In this document: piece by piece, positions 1 through 5,621 of the stretch | Position numbering within the stretch: the stretch's first letter is position 1 | How the letters are laid out: every line of letters starts with the position of its first letter | Source of the DNA: a virus | DNA: 42,072 bases | Strand: one strand, 5' to 3' | Virus record (IMG/VR): IMGVR_UViG_3300005833_000026 | Location: 1-42,072 of that record | Notes under the pieces: model-generated | Told to the model about the DNA's origin: nothing | Database searches by the model: none | The model's input: the letters and a program-made list of their open reading frames with translations, nothing else | Made by a program: the position numbers and the translations under genes

Positions 1-499
1 CCGCCCGCGCCGCCGCGTCCGCCGCCCACGCCGCCCGTGCCGCCGCCCGCGCCGCCCACGCCGACCGCGCCGCCGTCTCTGCGGGCGACGCAGATCGGTC
101 GGTACCATCCAGCCAATGGCGGGCCCAGGCCTGCCAGCCAGTCTCTCGGAAGACTTCGGCCGTGCACCGGATACCGATCTCCACGCGTTCGAGCACCGTC
201 AGGCCAGGCAAAGCCACTTCTTCTCCCGTCCACGTCGCCTCCTTCGACCACTGCTTGAGACCATCGCTCCCGATCACATCGACCTCGACCACCAGGCATC
301 GAGGTGCCTTGATGTCGGCGTGGATCGGATTGGCGAAATCCGCGAGTTCGGGAGTCGGGTAGGAGTGGATCACTCCACCGGAGCATGGCTCAGTCCCGCT
401 CCCGGTGGCCACCACCGTCCGGCCTGCCACCCAAAGCGTCTCCCCGACCTGTCCGCGGCGCGTGTAGTAGTCCTGGGTTACCAGTTTGTACGCCTTCAT
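1..499 (-). CDS. DUF7666-like Ala-rich phage protein, N-terminal part (gene continues at window end)
   Basis: The ATG at 499 follows a GGGAGGAAGGC ribosome site and overlaps the stop of the upstream gene (ATGA). The first ~80 residues (MKAYKLVTQ..., then GETLW, SGGVIHSYPTPELADF, and LVVEV) resemble the small domain I know as DUF7666, whose members carry a C-x-GG-(I/L)-H-x-(Y/F) signature. From about residue 135 the protein becomes an AAR/AAW alanine-arginine-tryptophan repeat, typical of this family's tail. The frame is open to base 1. Using the 28-bp end overlap it continues in frame into complement(41967..42072), giving about 191 residues. The function of the family is unknown. The number of Ala-rich units may be misassembled. 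Confidence 0.8.
   Translation of the reverse strand, partial: MKAYKLVTQDYYTRRGQVGETLWVAGRTVVATGSGTEPCSGGVIHSYPTPELADFANPIHADIKAPRCLVVEVDVIGSDGLKQWSKEATWTGEEVALPGLTVLERVEIGIRCTAEVFRETGWQAWARHWLDGTDRSASPAETAARSAWAARAAARAAWAADAAARA
2..29. repeat. terminal direct overlap, left copy
   Basis: Bases 2-29 are identical to 42045-42072 (28 bp); base 1 differs from 42044. The overlap lies inside an Ala-codon-rich repeat. It could be an assembler end overlap of a circular molecule or two units of the same repeat. The restored reading frame across it favours circularity. Confidence 0.8.
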
Positions 500-639
500 G
501 CCTTCCTCCCGTTGCACCACTGCGCCGCCGCTAGGGCCATGCTCTGCTGGAGGTACTCAATCCCGGTGGTAGGCGCCTTGCCCGACCACACGAGGCGATA
601 CCATCCCGTGCGTTTGATCGTGTCGATGGCCAAAACCAT
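496..639 (-). CDS. hypothetical 47-aa phage protein
   Basis: ATG at 639 is preceded by GAGGCTTGAGGTC and lies 4 bases past the stop of the upstream gene. The stop overlaps the next ATG (ATGA at 499). The product begins MVLAIDTIKRTGWYRLVWSG and is basic and Trp-rich, with no domain I recognise. A longer in-frame start at 684 has no ribosome site and would overlap the upstream gene deeply. It belongs to the leftward small-gene operon. Confidence 0.6.
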   Translation of the reverse strand: MVLAIDTIKRTGWYRLVWSGKAPTTGIEYLQQSMALAAAQWCNGRKA

Positions 640-643
640 GACC

Positions 644-928
644 TCAAGCCTCCATGCAGAGCGCAGCGATATCCGCTCGCACAAGATGCCATGTAATCGC
701 GCGATCCTTACGGCCCGCCCAATGCGCTTCCGCCTGAGCCTCGTTAAACCAATGACACCCAGCCATTACGCGAACCTTGCCATCTGGAAATCGGACCACG
801 TAGATCAGACAGCCATAATCACCAGGACCAAGTACTACCAGCCCATTTACCCCGCTCAGGTCCGCCCCGCTCAGGTTCGCCCCGGTCTTCATCGCCGCTT
901 CCAACTCGACTCGTGTCATCACTCCCAT
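644..928 (-). CDS. pentapeptide-type 94-aa phage protein
   Basis: ATG at 928 follows GGGGAGACAGCC and overlaps the upstream stop. Residues 17-28 contain a short pentapeptide-repeat-like stretch (GANLSGADLSGV). The rest reads CLIYVVRFPDGKVRVMAGCH and ends with a helical tail. Phage proteins that pair a few A(D/N)LSG repeats with a 'G-C-(H/R)-W-F...EA..HW' C-terminal domain are common and of unknown function. A second possible start (MTRVE, 916) has a poorer ribosome site. Confidence 0.65.
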   Translation of the reverse strand: MGVMTRVELEAAMKTGANLSGADLSGVNGLVVLGPGDYGCLIYVVRFPDGKVRVMAGCHWFNEAQAEAHWAGRKDRAITWHLVRADIAALCMEA

Positions 929-1233
929 GGCTGTCTCCCCTTCTGCTTGTCCGCATCTCGAGCATCGGCCAGGCAGTCCGAGCACAGCATCTCCCGGTCG
1001 CCATCTCGGTTCAGGTACGCCTTGAGCTTGGGCGTACTCCAGGTGATCTCGCTGACCGGCGTGAAACACCATTCGCATATGTCCTCGGGCATGTCCTGTT
1101 CCTCCCTGTCGTGCCAGTCCTGGAGCGCGTCCCCGCAGCTCCGGGGCGCGTCCCGTTCATCCCAGCGGAATCGTTCGTCCGGATCCCCCTCGATCCATGG
1201 GTCCGGGTTCGGCATGTGCCAGTGGTCGCCCAT
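919..1233 (-). CDS. zinc-ribbon phage protein, 104 aa
   Basis: ATG at 1233 sits 2 bases downstream of GGGAGGGAG. Two CxxC pairs (CEWC and CSDC, about 30 residues apart) form a zinc-ribbon pattern in the C-terminal half. The N-terminal half is acidic (DPWIEGDPDERF). The 3' end overlaps the next start by 10 bases, implying coupled translation. Zinc-ribbon proteins recur through this genome; a nucleic-acid or adaptor role is only inference. Confidence 0.65.
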   Translation of the reverse strand: MGDHWHMPNPDPWIEGDPDERFRWDERDAPRSCGDALQDWHDREEQDMPEDICEWCFTPVSEITWSTPKLKAYLNRDGDREMLCSDCLADARDADKQKGRQPWE

Positions 1234-1248
1234 GGCTCCCTCCCGGCC

Positions 1249-1452
1249 CTAGCGGGCCTGCTGCCGGATCGGCACTACGGCGAATACCTCGCCATCTCGC
1301 ACGCTTACCGTACCGACCATGCCGAGGGCAGTCGGCGACCGGCGTCCCGGGCCAGCCACTACGGTGTATCCGGGGCCAAAATGTACACGGCAGGCCTCGA
1401 ACACGGATTCCCCGGCGGTGCATCGTACATGCCTCAATCCTTGGTGGCTCAT
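1249..1452 (-). CDS. hypothetical 67-aa phage protein
   Basis: I start it at the ATG at 1452 because AGGAGGG lies five bases upstream. A longer ATG start at 1488 has no ribosome site. The product (MSHQGLRHVRC...) has a Gly-Pro-rich centre and a beta-like C-terminus (VRDGEVFAVVPIR). No family recognised. It lies inside the leftward operon with short gaps on both sides. Confidence 0.55.
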   Translation of the reverse strand: MSHQGLRHVRCTAGESVFEACRVHFGPGYTVVAGPGRRSPTALGMVGTVSVRDGEVFAVVPIRQQAR

Positions 1453-1491
1453 TGTTCCCTCCTGGGCCTGCTCCTTGTCGGCGGTCATCGC

Positions 1492-1713
1492 TTACACCCG
1501 CTCCACGGTGGTCCAGGTGCCGGCGGGAAAGGCGCGCTGGATCTCGACCCAGCAGCTCTCGCCACCAGCGGCCTGGAGCTGCTCGGCCAGCTCGATTACC
1601 CGAGCTCGGCAAGTGGGAACATTCCGACGGACCGAGCGCTTGCCGTAGCCCCAGTCCGTCTGAATGACCAGCCGATACATGCTGCCGCTTTGCGTTCCGT
1701 GCTTTAGGCTCAT
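1492..1713 (-). CDS. hypothetical 73-aa phage protein
   Basis: ATG at 1713 is preceded by CCAGGAGGGAACGAAG, a strong ribosome site. The product reads MSLKHGTQSGSMYRLVIQTD and contains an amphipathic helix (RARVIELAEQLQAAGG), then a beta-rich end with tryptophans. No domain recognised. Spacing to both neighbours is short, so it is probably co-transcribed. Confidence 0.6.
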   Translation of the reverse strand: MSLKHGTQSGSMYRLVIQTDWGYGKRSVRRNVPTCRARVIELAEQLQAAGGESCWVEIQRAFPAGTWTTVERV

Positions 1714-1731
1714 CTTCGTTCCCTCCTGGCC

Positions 1732-1890
1732 CTAGCGGGTCGACTCCCTGTTGCGTTGCGCTTCGAGATGGGCCATGACTTGGACATCGGTCATGTAGGC
1801 CGTGATCGTGAGGATGTCCTGCGGGATTCTTTTAGCCCACAGGCCGTTTTGGATGACGCCGAGTTCCGCGATCATCTGGCTCCGTGTCAT
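1732..1890 (-). CDS. hypothetical 52-aa phage protein, first gene of the leftward operon
   Basis: ATG at 1890 follows GGGAGGGAACG. The product MTRSQMIAELGVIQ... is a helical, mixed-charge peptide ending in NRESTR. No family recognised. Nothing leftward-coding lies between it and 2150, so it heads the leftward operon. The promoter is presumably in the AGTGTAAA-containing spacer, although I see no convincing -35/-10 pair there. Confidence 0.55.
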   Translation of the reverse strand: MTRSQMIAELGVIQNGLWAKRIPQDILTITAYMTDVQVMAHLEAQRNRESTR

Positions 1891-2006
1891 CGTTCCCTCC
1901 CGGTCCGTCTTGCGCTGCATGCATCACCCTATTGCGAGCGCCATGCCAGACGCGCAAGTGCCCGAAATCGTTCAACTCTCTCCGAGCTGCGTTGACACGC
2001 CATGCG

Positions 2007-2018
2007 AAAGTGTAAAGG
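2007..2018 (+). promoter_or_regulatory. AAAGTGTAAAGG motif, copy 1 of an inverted pair
   Basis: AAAGTGTAAAGG occurs here and in inverted orientation at 2066-2077, 47 bases away. A related GAAGTGTAAAA lies at 2117-2127. All three are in the spacer between the leftward operon (start 1890) and the rightward ORF at 2153. This arrangement is typical of repressor or activator sites controlling divergent units. No protein can be assigned to it. Confidence 0.4.
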
Positions 2019-2065
2019 TTCCCGGCAGAGTCGGCCGCCCAGAGCGGCAAACGCGGCCGCCCGGG

Positions 2066-2077
2066 CCTTTACACTTT
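2066..2077 (-). promoter_or_regulatory. AAAGTGTAAAGG motif, inverted copy 2
   Basis: Exact reverse complement of 2007-2018. The flanking bases also match a CC...GG context. Together with the third copy at 2117-2127 it marks a likely operator cluster. Confidence 0.4.
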
Positions 2078-2116
2078 GGCGCCATAACCAACGTTTCCGC
2101 GCACTTGGCCAACATG

Positions 2117-2127
2117 GAAGTGTAAAA
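2117..2127 (+). promoter_or_regulatory. GAAGTGTAAAA motif, copy 3
   Basis: Shares AAGTGTAAA with the two upstream copies and lies about 25 bases before the ATG of the small ORF at 2153. It may overlap a promoter for that ORF, but no clear -35/-10 pair is visible. Confidence 0.35.
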
Positions 2128-2152
2128 CTATCCGACGCGCTAGCATGGCCTC

Positions 2153-2320
2153 ATGGCCGAGCCGCCCACACCGCACGCTGCCTGGTGCCCGCACAAGCAC
2201 CTACCCGTCGAGCTCTGCTCGGCGTGCGGCGGGCTTCCTCGGCCCGTACCAGATGCAACGCCTACCGTCCCAGTTGGTACGGTGTCTCATCCTGGACACA
2301 CCGTTTCAGTGAAACCCTAG
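2153..2320 (+). CDS. putative 55-aa zinc-binding peptide
   Basis: Open frame of 55 codons with the pattern W-C-P-H-K-H...L-C-S-A-C-G-G in residues 11-27, a plausible treble-clef or zinc-knuckle set, followed by a Pro/Val-rich tail. There is no good Shine-Dalgarno before ATG 2153, so expression is uncertain. The Cys/His spacing resembles other small phage zinc proteins in this window, which is why I keep it. Confidence 0.4.
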   Translation: MAEPPTPHAAWCPHKHLPVELCSACGGLPRPVPDATPTVPVGTVSHPGHTVSVKP

Positions 2321-2540
2321 CAAAACCAGATCCTAGCCTTGTCGCCCACTTCCAACTACTCGCTTGACAAGCCTCGCGCCTTAACCCACAAAGACTCCGC
2401 TAGGACTCAGCGCCCGAGGCAAAGCCTTGGGTGGCGCCTTCCTCGAGGCATGGGTGCTTGGGTGGACGCACCCCGTAGGCTTCTCCCCAACTCCCTTCCC
2501 ACTCAGCCAAGACCACCTACGAGTGCTAGACTCGGCCTAG
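2321..2540. other. noncoding spacer with three consecutive hairpins
   Basis: No convincing gene here. Three consecutive stem-loops are visible. The first is CCCGAGGC/GCCTTGGG with an AAA loop (2413-2431, one G-T pair), the second GCCT/AGGC around 2436-2449, and the third GGGTGC/GCACCC (2452-2473). CACTC/GAGTG arms flank 2500-2525. A TGC-TAGACT extended -10-like sequence (2524-2532) lies just before the GTG at 2541. Possible roles are a small RNA, a leader or part of a replication or packaging region. Confidence 0.4.
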
Positions 2541-2909
2541 GTGCTCCTGAATGAAGACCTACTCCGTCGCGTCGCCGAGCTCGAGAAGCAAGTCACATGG
2601 CTGCTGACCCGACAGGCAAGCCAGGACGGAAGAACGCTCCAGCCCCTGTACACGATGCGGGAGATAGCCGATCTCCTGAGATGCAACGAGCGAACGGTCA
2701 GACGCGATCTCTACAGGCTGAAAGTCCCTACCAGATATCTGAAGATCGGCACGTCAAGACGCAAGACACGGGTGCTGTACGAAGCGGAAGTGATGGAACT
2801 GCTAAGGCGCCATCAAGGCTCAGGCAGCACATGGAGCCCATGGGAGCAGATCAGCGGACAGATGCCTTGGGTAGACGGCGCGATAGCAGCAGAACGCCGA
2901 ACCGCCTAG
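2541..2909 (+). CDS. helix-turn-helix DNA-binding protein
   Basis: The 122-residue product has an N-terminal heptad-like helix (LLRRVAELEKQVTWLL). It is followed by an excisionase/MerR-type winged helix: MREIADLLRCNERTVRRDLY, then a basic wing with YLKIGTSRRKTRVLYE. This suggests a DNA-binding accessory or regulatory protein. The GTG at 2541 has no Shine-Dalgarno but lies 8 bases after an extended -10-like TGCTAGACT, so it may be leaderless. The 3' end overlaps the next frame by about 79 bases. It could alternatively be the DNA-binding half of a small terminase. Confidence 0.65.
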   Translation: MLLNEDLLRRVAELEKQVTWLLTRQASQDGRTLQPLYTMREIADLLRCNERTVRRDLYRLKVPTRYLKIGTSRRKTRVLYEAEVMELLRRHQGSGSTWSPWEQISGQMPWVDGAIAAERRTA

Positions 2910-3226
2910 AGCAAACCCGAGAGCGTCTGTTGGCGCAAGCTGGCTTCAACGTTGACGTAATCGGCGCCGCAATCGCAGCGTGTCACACGATCGCACGCAA
3001 CGATACAGCGGGTGAGCAAAGCCGCGATCGAGTGAACGCCGCTCGCACACTGCTCGCATTGCTCCCCAAGCAAGAGCTGAAGCGCGGCCCGCAGAAGCTC
3101 GTCGTCGAGATCCAAGCGCCCGACTGGCTGAAGCCAAAGGCTGGCGTACCTATAGGTGGTGGCGAGTCACAAGGCGTGATCGAGATGCAGGCGCTGCCCG
3201 CGGCGCCACCGGAGGATGCATCATGA
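2831..3226 (+). CDS. hypothetical protein, C-terminal region reminiscent of small terminase
   Basis: The non-overlapping part (after 2909) is clearly coding. It has a helical block (LLAQAGFNVDVIGAAIAACH), then DRVNAARTLLALL and KLVVEIQAPDWLKP, and a Pro-rich acidic end. The 'RVNAARTLLALL...KLVVEI' layout resembles C-terminal parts of some small terminases, but this is weak. The start is uncertain: ATG 2831 or 2840 overlaps the upstream gene by about 70-80 bases, and TTG starts also exist. The stop overlaps the next ATG (ATGA). No other small terminase is visible in the window. Confidence 0.5.
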   Translation: MEPMGADQRTDALGRRRDSSRTPNRLEQTRERLLAQAGFNVDVIGAAIAACHTIARNDTAGEQSRDRVNAARTLLALLPKQELKRGPQKLVVEIQAPDWLKPKAGVPIGGGESQGVIEMQALPAAPPEDAS

Positions 3227-3447
3227 CCAGAGGAAGCATCATCATGCGAAAACGGTGTGGGTGTCCTGAGCAGTACAAAGGACGGTGGTGCCCCGCATGC
3301 TGCGGGACCGGACTGATACCACCAGTGTCTCACGTCCCCATCTCGCTCTTGCCTGACGACAAGGAGCCAAGGTGCGATGGCCGGCATAGCCCCGAGGAAG
3401 CAGCCGCTACCTTCAGTGATCCCGCCGCGCCCCATGAGCAGAGATGA
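3223..3447 (+). CDS. small zinc-ribbon protein
   Basis: ATG at 3223 overlaps the upstream stop and follows CCGGAGGATGCATC. The 74-residue product contains C-G-C-P...W-C-P-A-C-C-G-T-G-L (residues 12-30), a DnaJ-type CxxCxGxG-like zinc ribbon. A disordered Pro/Ser/Glu-rich tail follows. A second start (MRKRCG, 3244) also has an AGGAAG site. Role unknown. Confidence 0.55.
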   Translation: MTRGSIIMRKRCGCPEQYKGRWCPACCGTGLIPPVSHVPISLLPDDKEPRCDGRHSPEEAAATFSDPAAPHEQR

Positions 3448-3512
3448 GCGTGCGGTCGCGCTAGAGCGCGTGAGCCCGCACCCACGTATCCTTGATGAGG
3501 AGGAAGAGCAGC

Positions 3513-3710
3513 ATGAACCAACAGCTCCGCAAAGCCCTCGCTCGCCTGGTGATGGCCTACTCTGATGCTGGCCTGAGCTTGCCCAACGACGGCGGCGAGA
3601 TCGAGCAGGCGCATGAGCGCCTGGCCGCCGCGATCGATGCCTACCGCCGAGCGCGAGGCTTGCCGGCCGGCTGGTCCCTGGACATCGAGGTCGCCATCGG
3701 GCAAAGCTAG
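3513..3710 (+). CDS. hypothetical 65-aa helical protein
   Basis: ATG at 3513 is chosen because GAGGAGGAAGAG lies immediately upstream. The product begins MNQQLRKALARLVMAYSDAG and is rich in Ala/Arg helices (IEQAHERLAAAIDAYRRA). No domain recognised. It sits in the rightward accessory set. The 65 bases before it hold no gene; the 75 bases after it are G-rich and serve as the next gene's leader. Confidence 0.6.
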   Translation: MNQQLRKALARLVMAYSDAGLSLPNDGGEIEQAHERLAAAIDAYRRARGLPAGWSLDIEVAIGQS

Positions 3711-3784
3711 GCTCCGCTCCCCGGCGCGGCGATGGATCGAGAGGCGAATCCCGCGCGCGAGGGGGGGGAGGGGGAAAAAACGGG

Positions 3785-4126
3785 ATGCGTGAGCGTAGTT
3801 CGGGACCCGTTCTGATCCCCGACAATTTCCGGGGAAACGGTGACCTGACGATAGACGTTAGGCTACGAGATGGGCAGATGGAGGTTGAGATGCGTCGGGG
3901 GAAGCCTGAACGCTGTAAGTGGTGCGGCAAGCATCCGCAGATGGAGCTGAAGGAGAGGGTTGACGAGACAGCAGGGTTTGTGAAGGTACACACGTGGTGG
4001 CTGGAGGTTGGGGGCGAGCGCTACGTGTATGAGGACACGCTGAGCGGAGACAACAGCGGCGAGCATATCCGGCAGGTGTCGTGCATGGCAGCGCAGCGCG
4101 TGATGCAGGAACTGGGCAAGGGCTGA
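3785..4126 (+). CDS. hypothetical 113-aa protein with CxxC motif
   Basis: ATG at 3785 follows a purine run (GGGGGAGGGGGAAAAAACGG). A beta-rich N-terminal half (GDLTIDVRLRDGQMEVEM) precedes a CKWC pair. The C-terminal half contains HTWWLEVGGERYVYEDTL and a helical end. Only one CxxC pair is present, with a single further Cys at SCMAAQ. No family recognised. Its stop (TGA 4124-4126) shares a base with the ATG of the interrupted gene that follows. Confidence 0.65.
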   Translation: MRERSSGPVLIPDNFRGNGDLTIDVRLRDGQMEVEMRRGKPERCKWCGKHPQMELKERVDETAGFVKVHTWWLEVGGERYVYEDTLSGDNSGEHIRQVSCMAAQRVMQELGKG

Positions 4127-4138
4127 TGCGCCATTTCC

Positions 4139-4146
4139 GGGGAAAC
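4139..4146. repeat. target-site duplication, left (GGGGAAAC)
   Basis: Direct repeat of the 8 bases at 4557-4564, immediately outside the inverted repeats of the insertion. Confidence 0.8.
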
Positions 4147-4556
4147 GGTAGTGTCTCAGTTTGACTCCGGCTAGCCGCGAAAAACCATCACCCGCCGTCT
4201 TGCAGACGAGAACCCAAAGGGGTAACCTCAACAAAGAATTCTCCTACTGGCTGTGGAGCGCCTTGTTTGGGGGTTCACTGCACCTCGGGATCACCCCTGC
4301 CAGGGTGATCCCGGGGGAGACTTCCATCTTGAGGAATGCAACCTGGATCGCTGCATCCTGAAACCGTTCGGACCGGCAGCGCGAATGATGGCGCTGCTCC
4401 CGATGTTCGGCTGGTCTTACTCCCCTCCACACGAGCGGCTTTAATGAAGAACGTCATGTCAAAACTCTAGCATGTTGACCGAGAAGCCGGCAGCATACGG
4501 CTTACTCCTTCGGTGGCTTTCCCGAGGTGTTTCCGATCCGAAACTGAGACACTACC
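4147..4556. mobile_element. 410-bp non-autonomous insertion (MITE-like)
   Basis: The ends are perfect 16-bp inverted repeats: GGTAGTGTCTCAGTTT at 4147-4162 and its reverse complement at 4541-4556. They are flanked by the 8-bp direct repeat GGGGAAAC at 4139-4146 and 4557-4564, a classic target-site duplication. Removing the element restores a small phage gene. No transposase is encoded; the interior has hairpins at 4283-4310 and about 4377-4399. An 8-bp duplication with GG-starting ends fits IS1595-type or IS256-type transposases acting in trans, but the family is not proven. Confidence 0.85.
4283..4310. other. 11-bp perfect stem-loop inside the insertion
   Basis: Arms CGGGATCACCC and GGGTGATCCCG enclose a 6-base loop (CTGCCA). 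It has no T-run, so it is not a standard intrinsic terminator. Internal palindromes are usual in short non-autonomous elements. Confidence 0.6.
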
Positions 4557-4564
4557 GGGGAAAC
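4557..4564. repeat. target-site duplication, right (GGGGAAAC)
   Basis: Matches 4139-4146. The reading frame of the interrupted gene resumes directly after it. Confidence 0.8.
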
Positions 4565-4701
4565 TGGCACTGGCACAGGTGGAGCAGGTGGTATTTTCCT
4601 GCGGATCGAGCATGTGCGCAGGTGAGGGTTTGCAGGGTCTGCGCTCGAGTAGAGGAGCGGGACGACAGTTTCGGCAGGTGGCGGCGGGGCAGCGTGGACT
4701 G

Positions 4702-4890
4702 ATGCTAGTAGAAATCAAGTGGCACCATCACGTGCGGACGGCGGGGTACCAAGCCGGGTGCGAGGCGTGCGAGGCGGAGAAGGCGGCAGAGCTTGAGAGC
4801 GAGTTGGGAAAGGGAGTCAGCGATGGCGAAGAAGGCGAAGCCAAGGAAGCCGGTGGTACCGAAGGGGCGAGGGTACTAGGGGAGGGATGA
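4702..4890 (+). CDS. hypothetical 62-aa protein with CxxC and acidic tail
   Basis: ATG 4702 overlaps the stop of the interrupted upstream gene (TGATG). Residues 1-25 include IKWHHHVRTAGYQAGCEACE, a His/Cys-rich segment that could bind zinc, followed by a Glu/Gly-rich tail. Within it, in another frame, ATG 4823-TAG 4879 encodes an 18-residue Lys/Pro peptide (MAKKAKPRKPVVPKGRGY) with a GGGAAAGGGAG site; either or both may be made. Function unknown. Confidence 0.45.
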   Translation: MLVEIKWHHHVRTAGYQAGCEACEAEKAAELESELGKGVSDGEEGEAKEAGGTEGARVLGEG

Positions 4891-4933
4891 GGGCGAGAGG
4901 AGGTGATGCCTTAGGCAAGGGCGTGGACCTGGG

Positions 4934-4980
4934 GCAACGCCCGGGGGTGATGGTCCCTTACGCTCCGGCCCGGGCGTTGC
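4934..4980 (+). terminator. strong stem-loop, possible terminator
   Basis: Perfect 12-bp arms GCAACGCCCGGG (4934-4945) and CCCGGGCGTTGC (4969-4980) with a 23-base loop lie in the gap between 4890 and 5029. No U-tract follows, so it could be a terminator of the upstream unit, an mRNA-stability element or a protein site. Confidence 0.45.
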
Positions 4981-4989
4981 GCCTCCATC

Positions 4990-5018
4990 TTGGATCCGGG
5001 TAGGTTCTCCCCTATCCT
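4990..5018 (+). promoter_or_regulatory. candidate sigma70-type promoter
   Basis: TTGGAT (4990-4995), 17-base spacer, TATCCT (5013-5018), 10 bases before ATG 5029. The strong stem-loop just upstream would insulate it. There is no good Shine-Dalgarno before 5029, so the transcript may be nearly leaderless. Confidence 0.4.
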
Positions 5019-5028
5019 GGGTAAAAGA

Positions 5029-5343
5029 ATGGACACCCAGACCGTCCTGGCACTGATAGCAGCGGGTTCGGTACTTCTCAACGCGCTGATCGCGGGAGTC
5101 TTCTCGGTATGGTTGGCTCGCATCAACCGGGCGCAGAAGGATCATGCGGAGGTACTGTTTGGCAACCGCCAGATCATGGAATCGACCGAGCGAAAAGTCA
5201 CGTCTCTCGAGGAAAACTCCAATGGAATCAAGTGTGTGCTGATCGAGCACTACAAGAAGATGGGCTTCAAGGAAGCGCGTATTGTGGAAGCGCTTCGGCA
5301 AGATGTGATCGAGCGTGACGCCGCGGCTGGCGGGGGGATATGA
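5029..5343 (+). CDS. membrane-anchored protein, 104 aa (holin or spanin candidate)
   Basis: Residues 1-30 form one transmembrane segment (TVLALIAAGSVLLNALIAGV) followed by WLARINRAQKDHAE and a soluble helical domain. This N-terminal anchor plus cytoplasmic/periplasmic helix resembles small phage membrane proteins near lysis or coiled-coil genes. With no endolysin recognised, the lysis assignment is a guess. An in-frame TTG start at 4990 is unlikely because it lies in the promoter candidate. The stop overlaps the next ATG (ATGA). Confidence 0.65.
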   Translation: MDTQTVLALIAAGSVLLNALIAGVFSVWLARINRAQKDHAEVLFGNRQIMESTERKVTSLEENSNGIKCVLIEHYKKMGFKEARIVEALRQDVIERDAAAGGGI

Positions 5344-5621
5344 CCTTGGCATCTGAGCAGGACCGGAGAATAGCGAAAGATCTTCAACGTTTTTCTCAGG
5401 CCAGGGCTACACAAAAACCAAGACCTCCCGAGGAGCTCGTTGGTGCGCTCCAGGATTCCATTCACCGCGAGAGTGGTATCTTCCGTCCAGCCAAGAGTGT
5501 GAAGGTCCCGCACGTGCCTGTGGCACCACGCGCAAGGGTGACCACCGAGCCCAAGTCCTGGTGGCTTAGGTTGGCCGAGTGGATCGACAAGAGGCTCGGC
5601 GAGGGCTCGCGGCCGCTATGA
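5340..5621 (+). CDS. hypothetical 93-aa basic protein
   Basis: ATG 5340 overlaps the upstream stop. The product has an N-terminal helix (EQDRRIAKDLQRFSQARA), a Pro-rich middle and a C-terminal SWWLRLAEWIDKRLG amphipathic helix. No domain recognised. It lies between the membrane protein and the coiled-coil protein, with translationally coupled overlaps on both sides, so the three probably act together. Confidence 0.6.
   Translation: MTLASEQDRRIAKDLQRFSQARATQKPRPPEELVGALQDSIHRESGIFRPAKSVKVPHVPVAPRARVTTEPKSWWLRLAEWIDKRLGEGSRPL

Larger units (their letters stand above)
4126..4702 (+). pseudogene. small zinc-ribbon gene interrupted by a 410-bp insertion
   Basis: If bases 4147-4556 plus one 8-bp duplicate are removed, ATG 4126 reads straight through to TGA 4702. 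The restored protein of 52 residues begins MRHFRGNWHWHRWSRWYF and ends with a VRVCRVCARVEERDDSFG-type zinc-knuckle region, a pattern common in small phage proteins. ATG 4126 overlaps the upstream stop and TGA 4702 overlaps the next ATG, exactly as expected of an intact operon gene. After insertion the 5' part ends after 12 codons. The 3' part is open from ATG 4472 inside the element, so a 76-residue chimera is possible. Confidence 0.75.

Noticed and set aside
116-1252. 378-aa rightward ORF at the window start
   Set aside because: It is antisense to six short leftward genes that each have good ribosome sites, overlapping starts/stops and zinc or repeat motifs; its own sequence is low-quality Arg/Ser/His-rich.
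2364-2395. TTGACA promoter in the 2321-2540 spacer
   Set aside because: The -35 box is perfect but no acceptable -10 lies 16-18 bases downstream.
3825-3840. second insertion site suggested by TTTCCGGGGAAACGG
   Set aside because: It resembles the target of the insertion at 4131-4146, but no inverted repeat or duplication flanks it; the likeness comes from similar FRGN codons in both genes.
4161-4361. ORFs inside the 410-bp insertion as a transposase
   Set aside because: All are under 70 codons, lack ribosome sites and show no catalytic pattern; the element is treated as non-autonomous.
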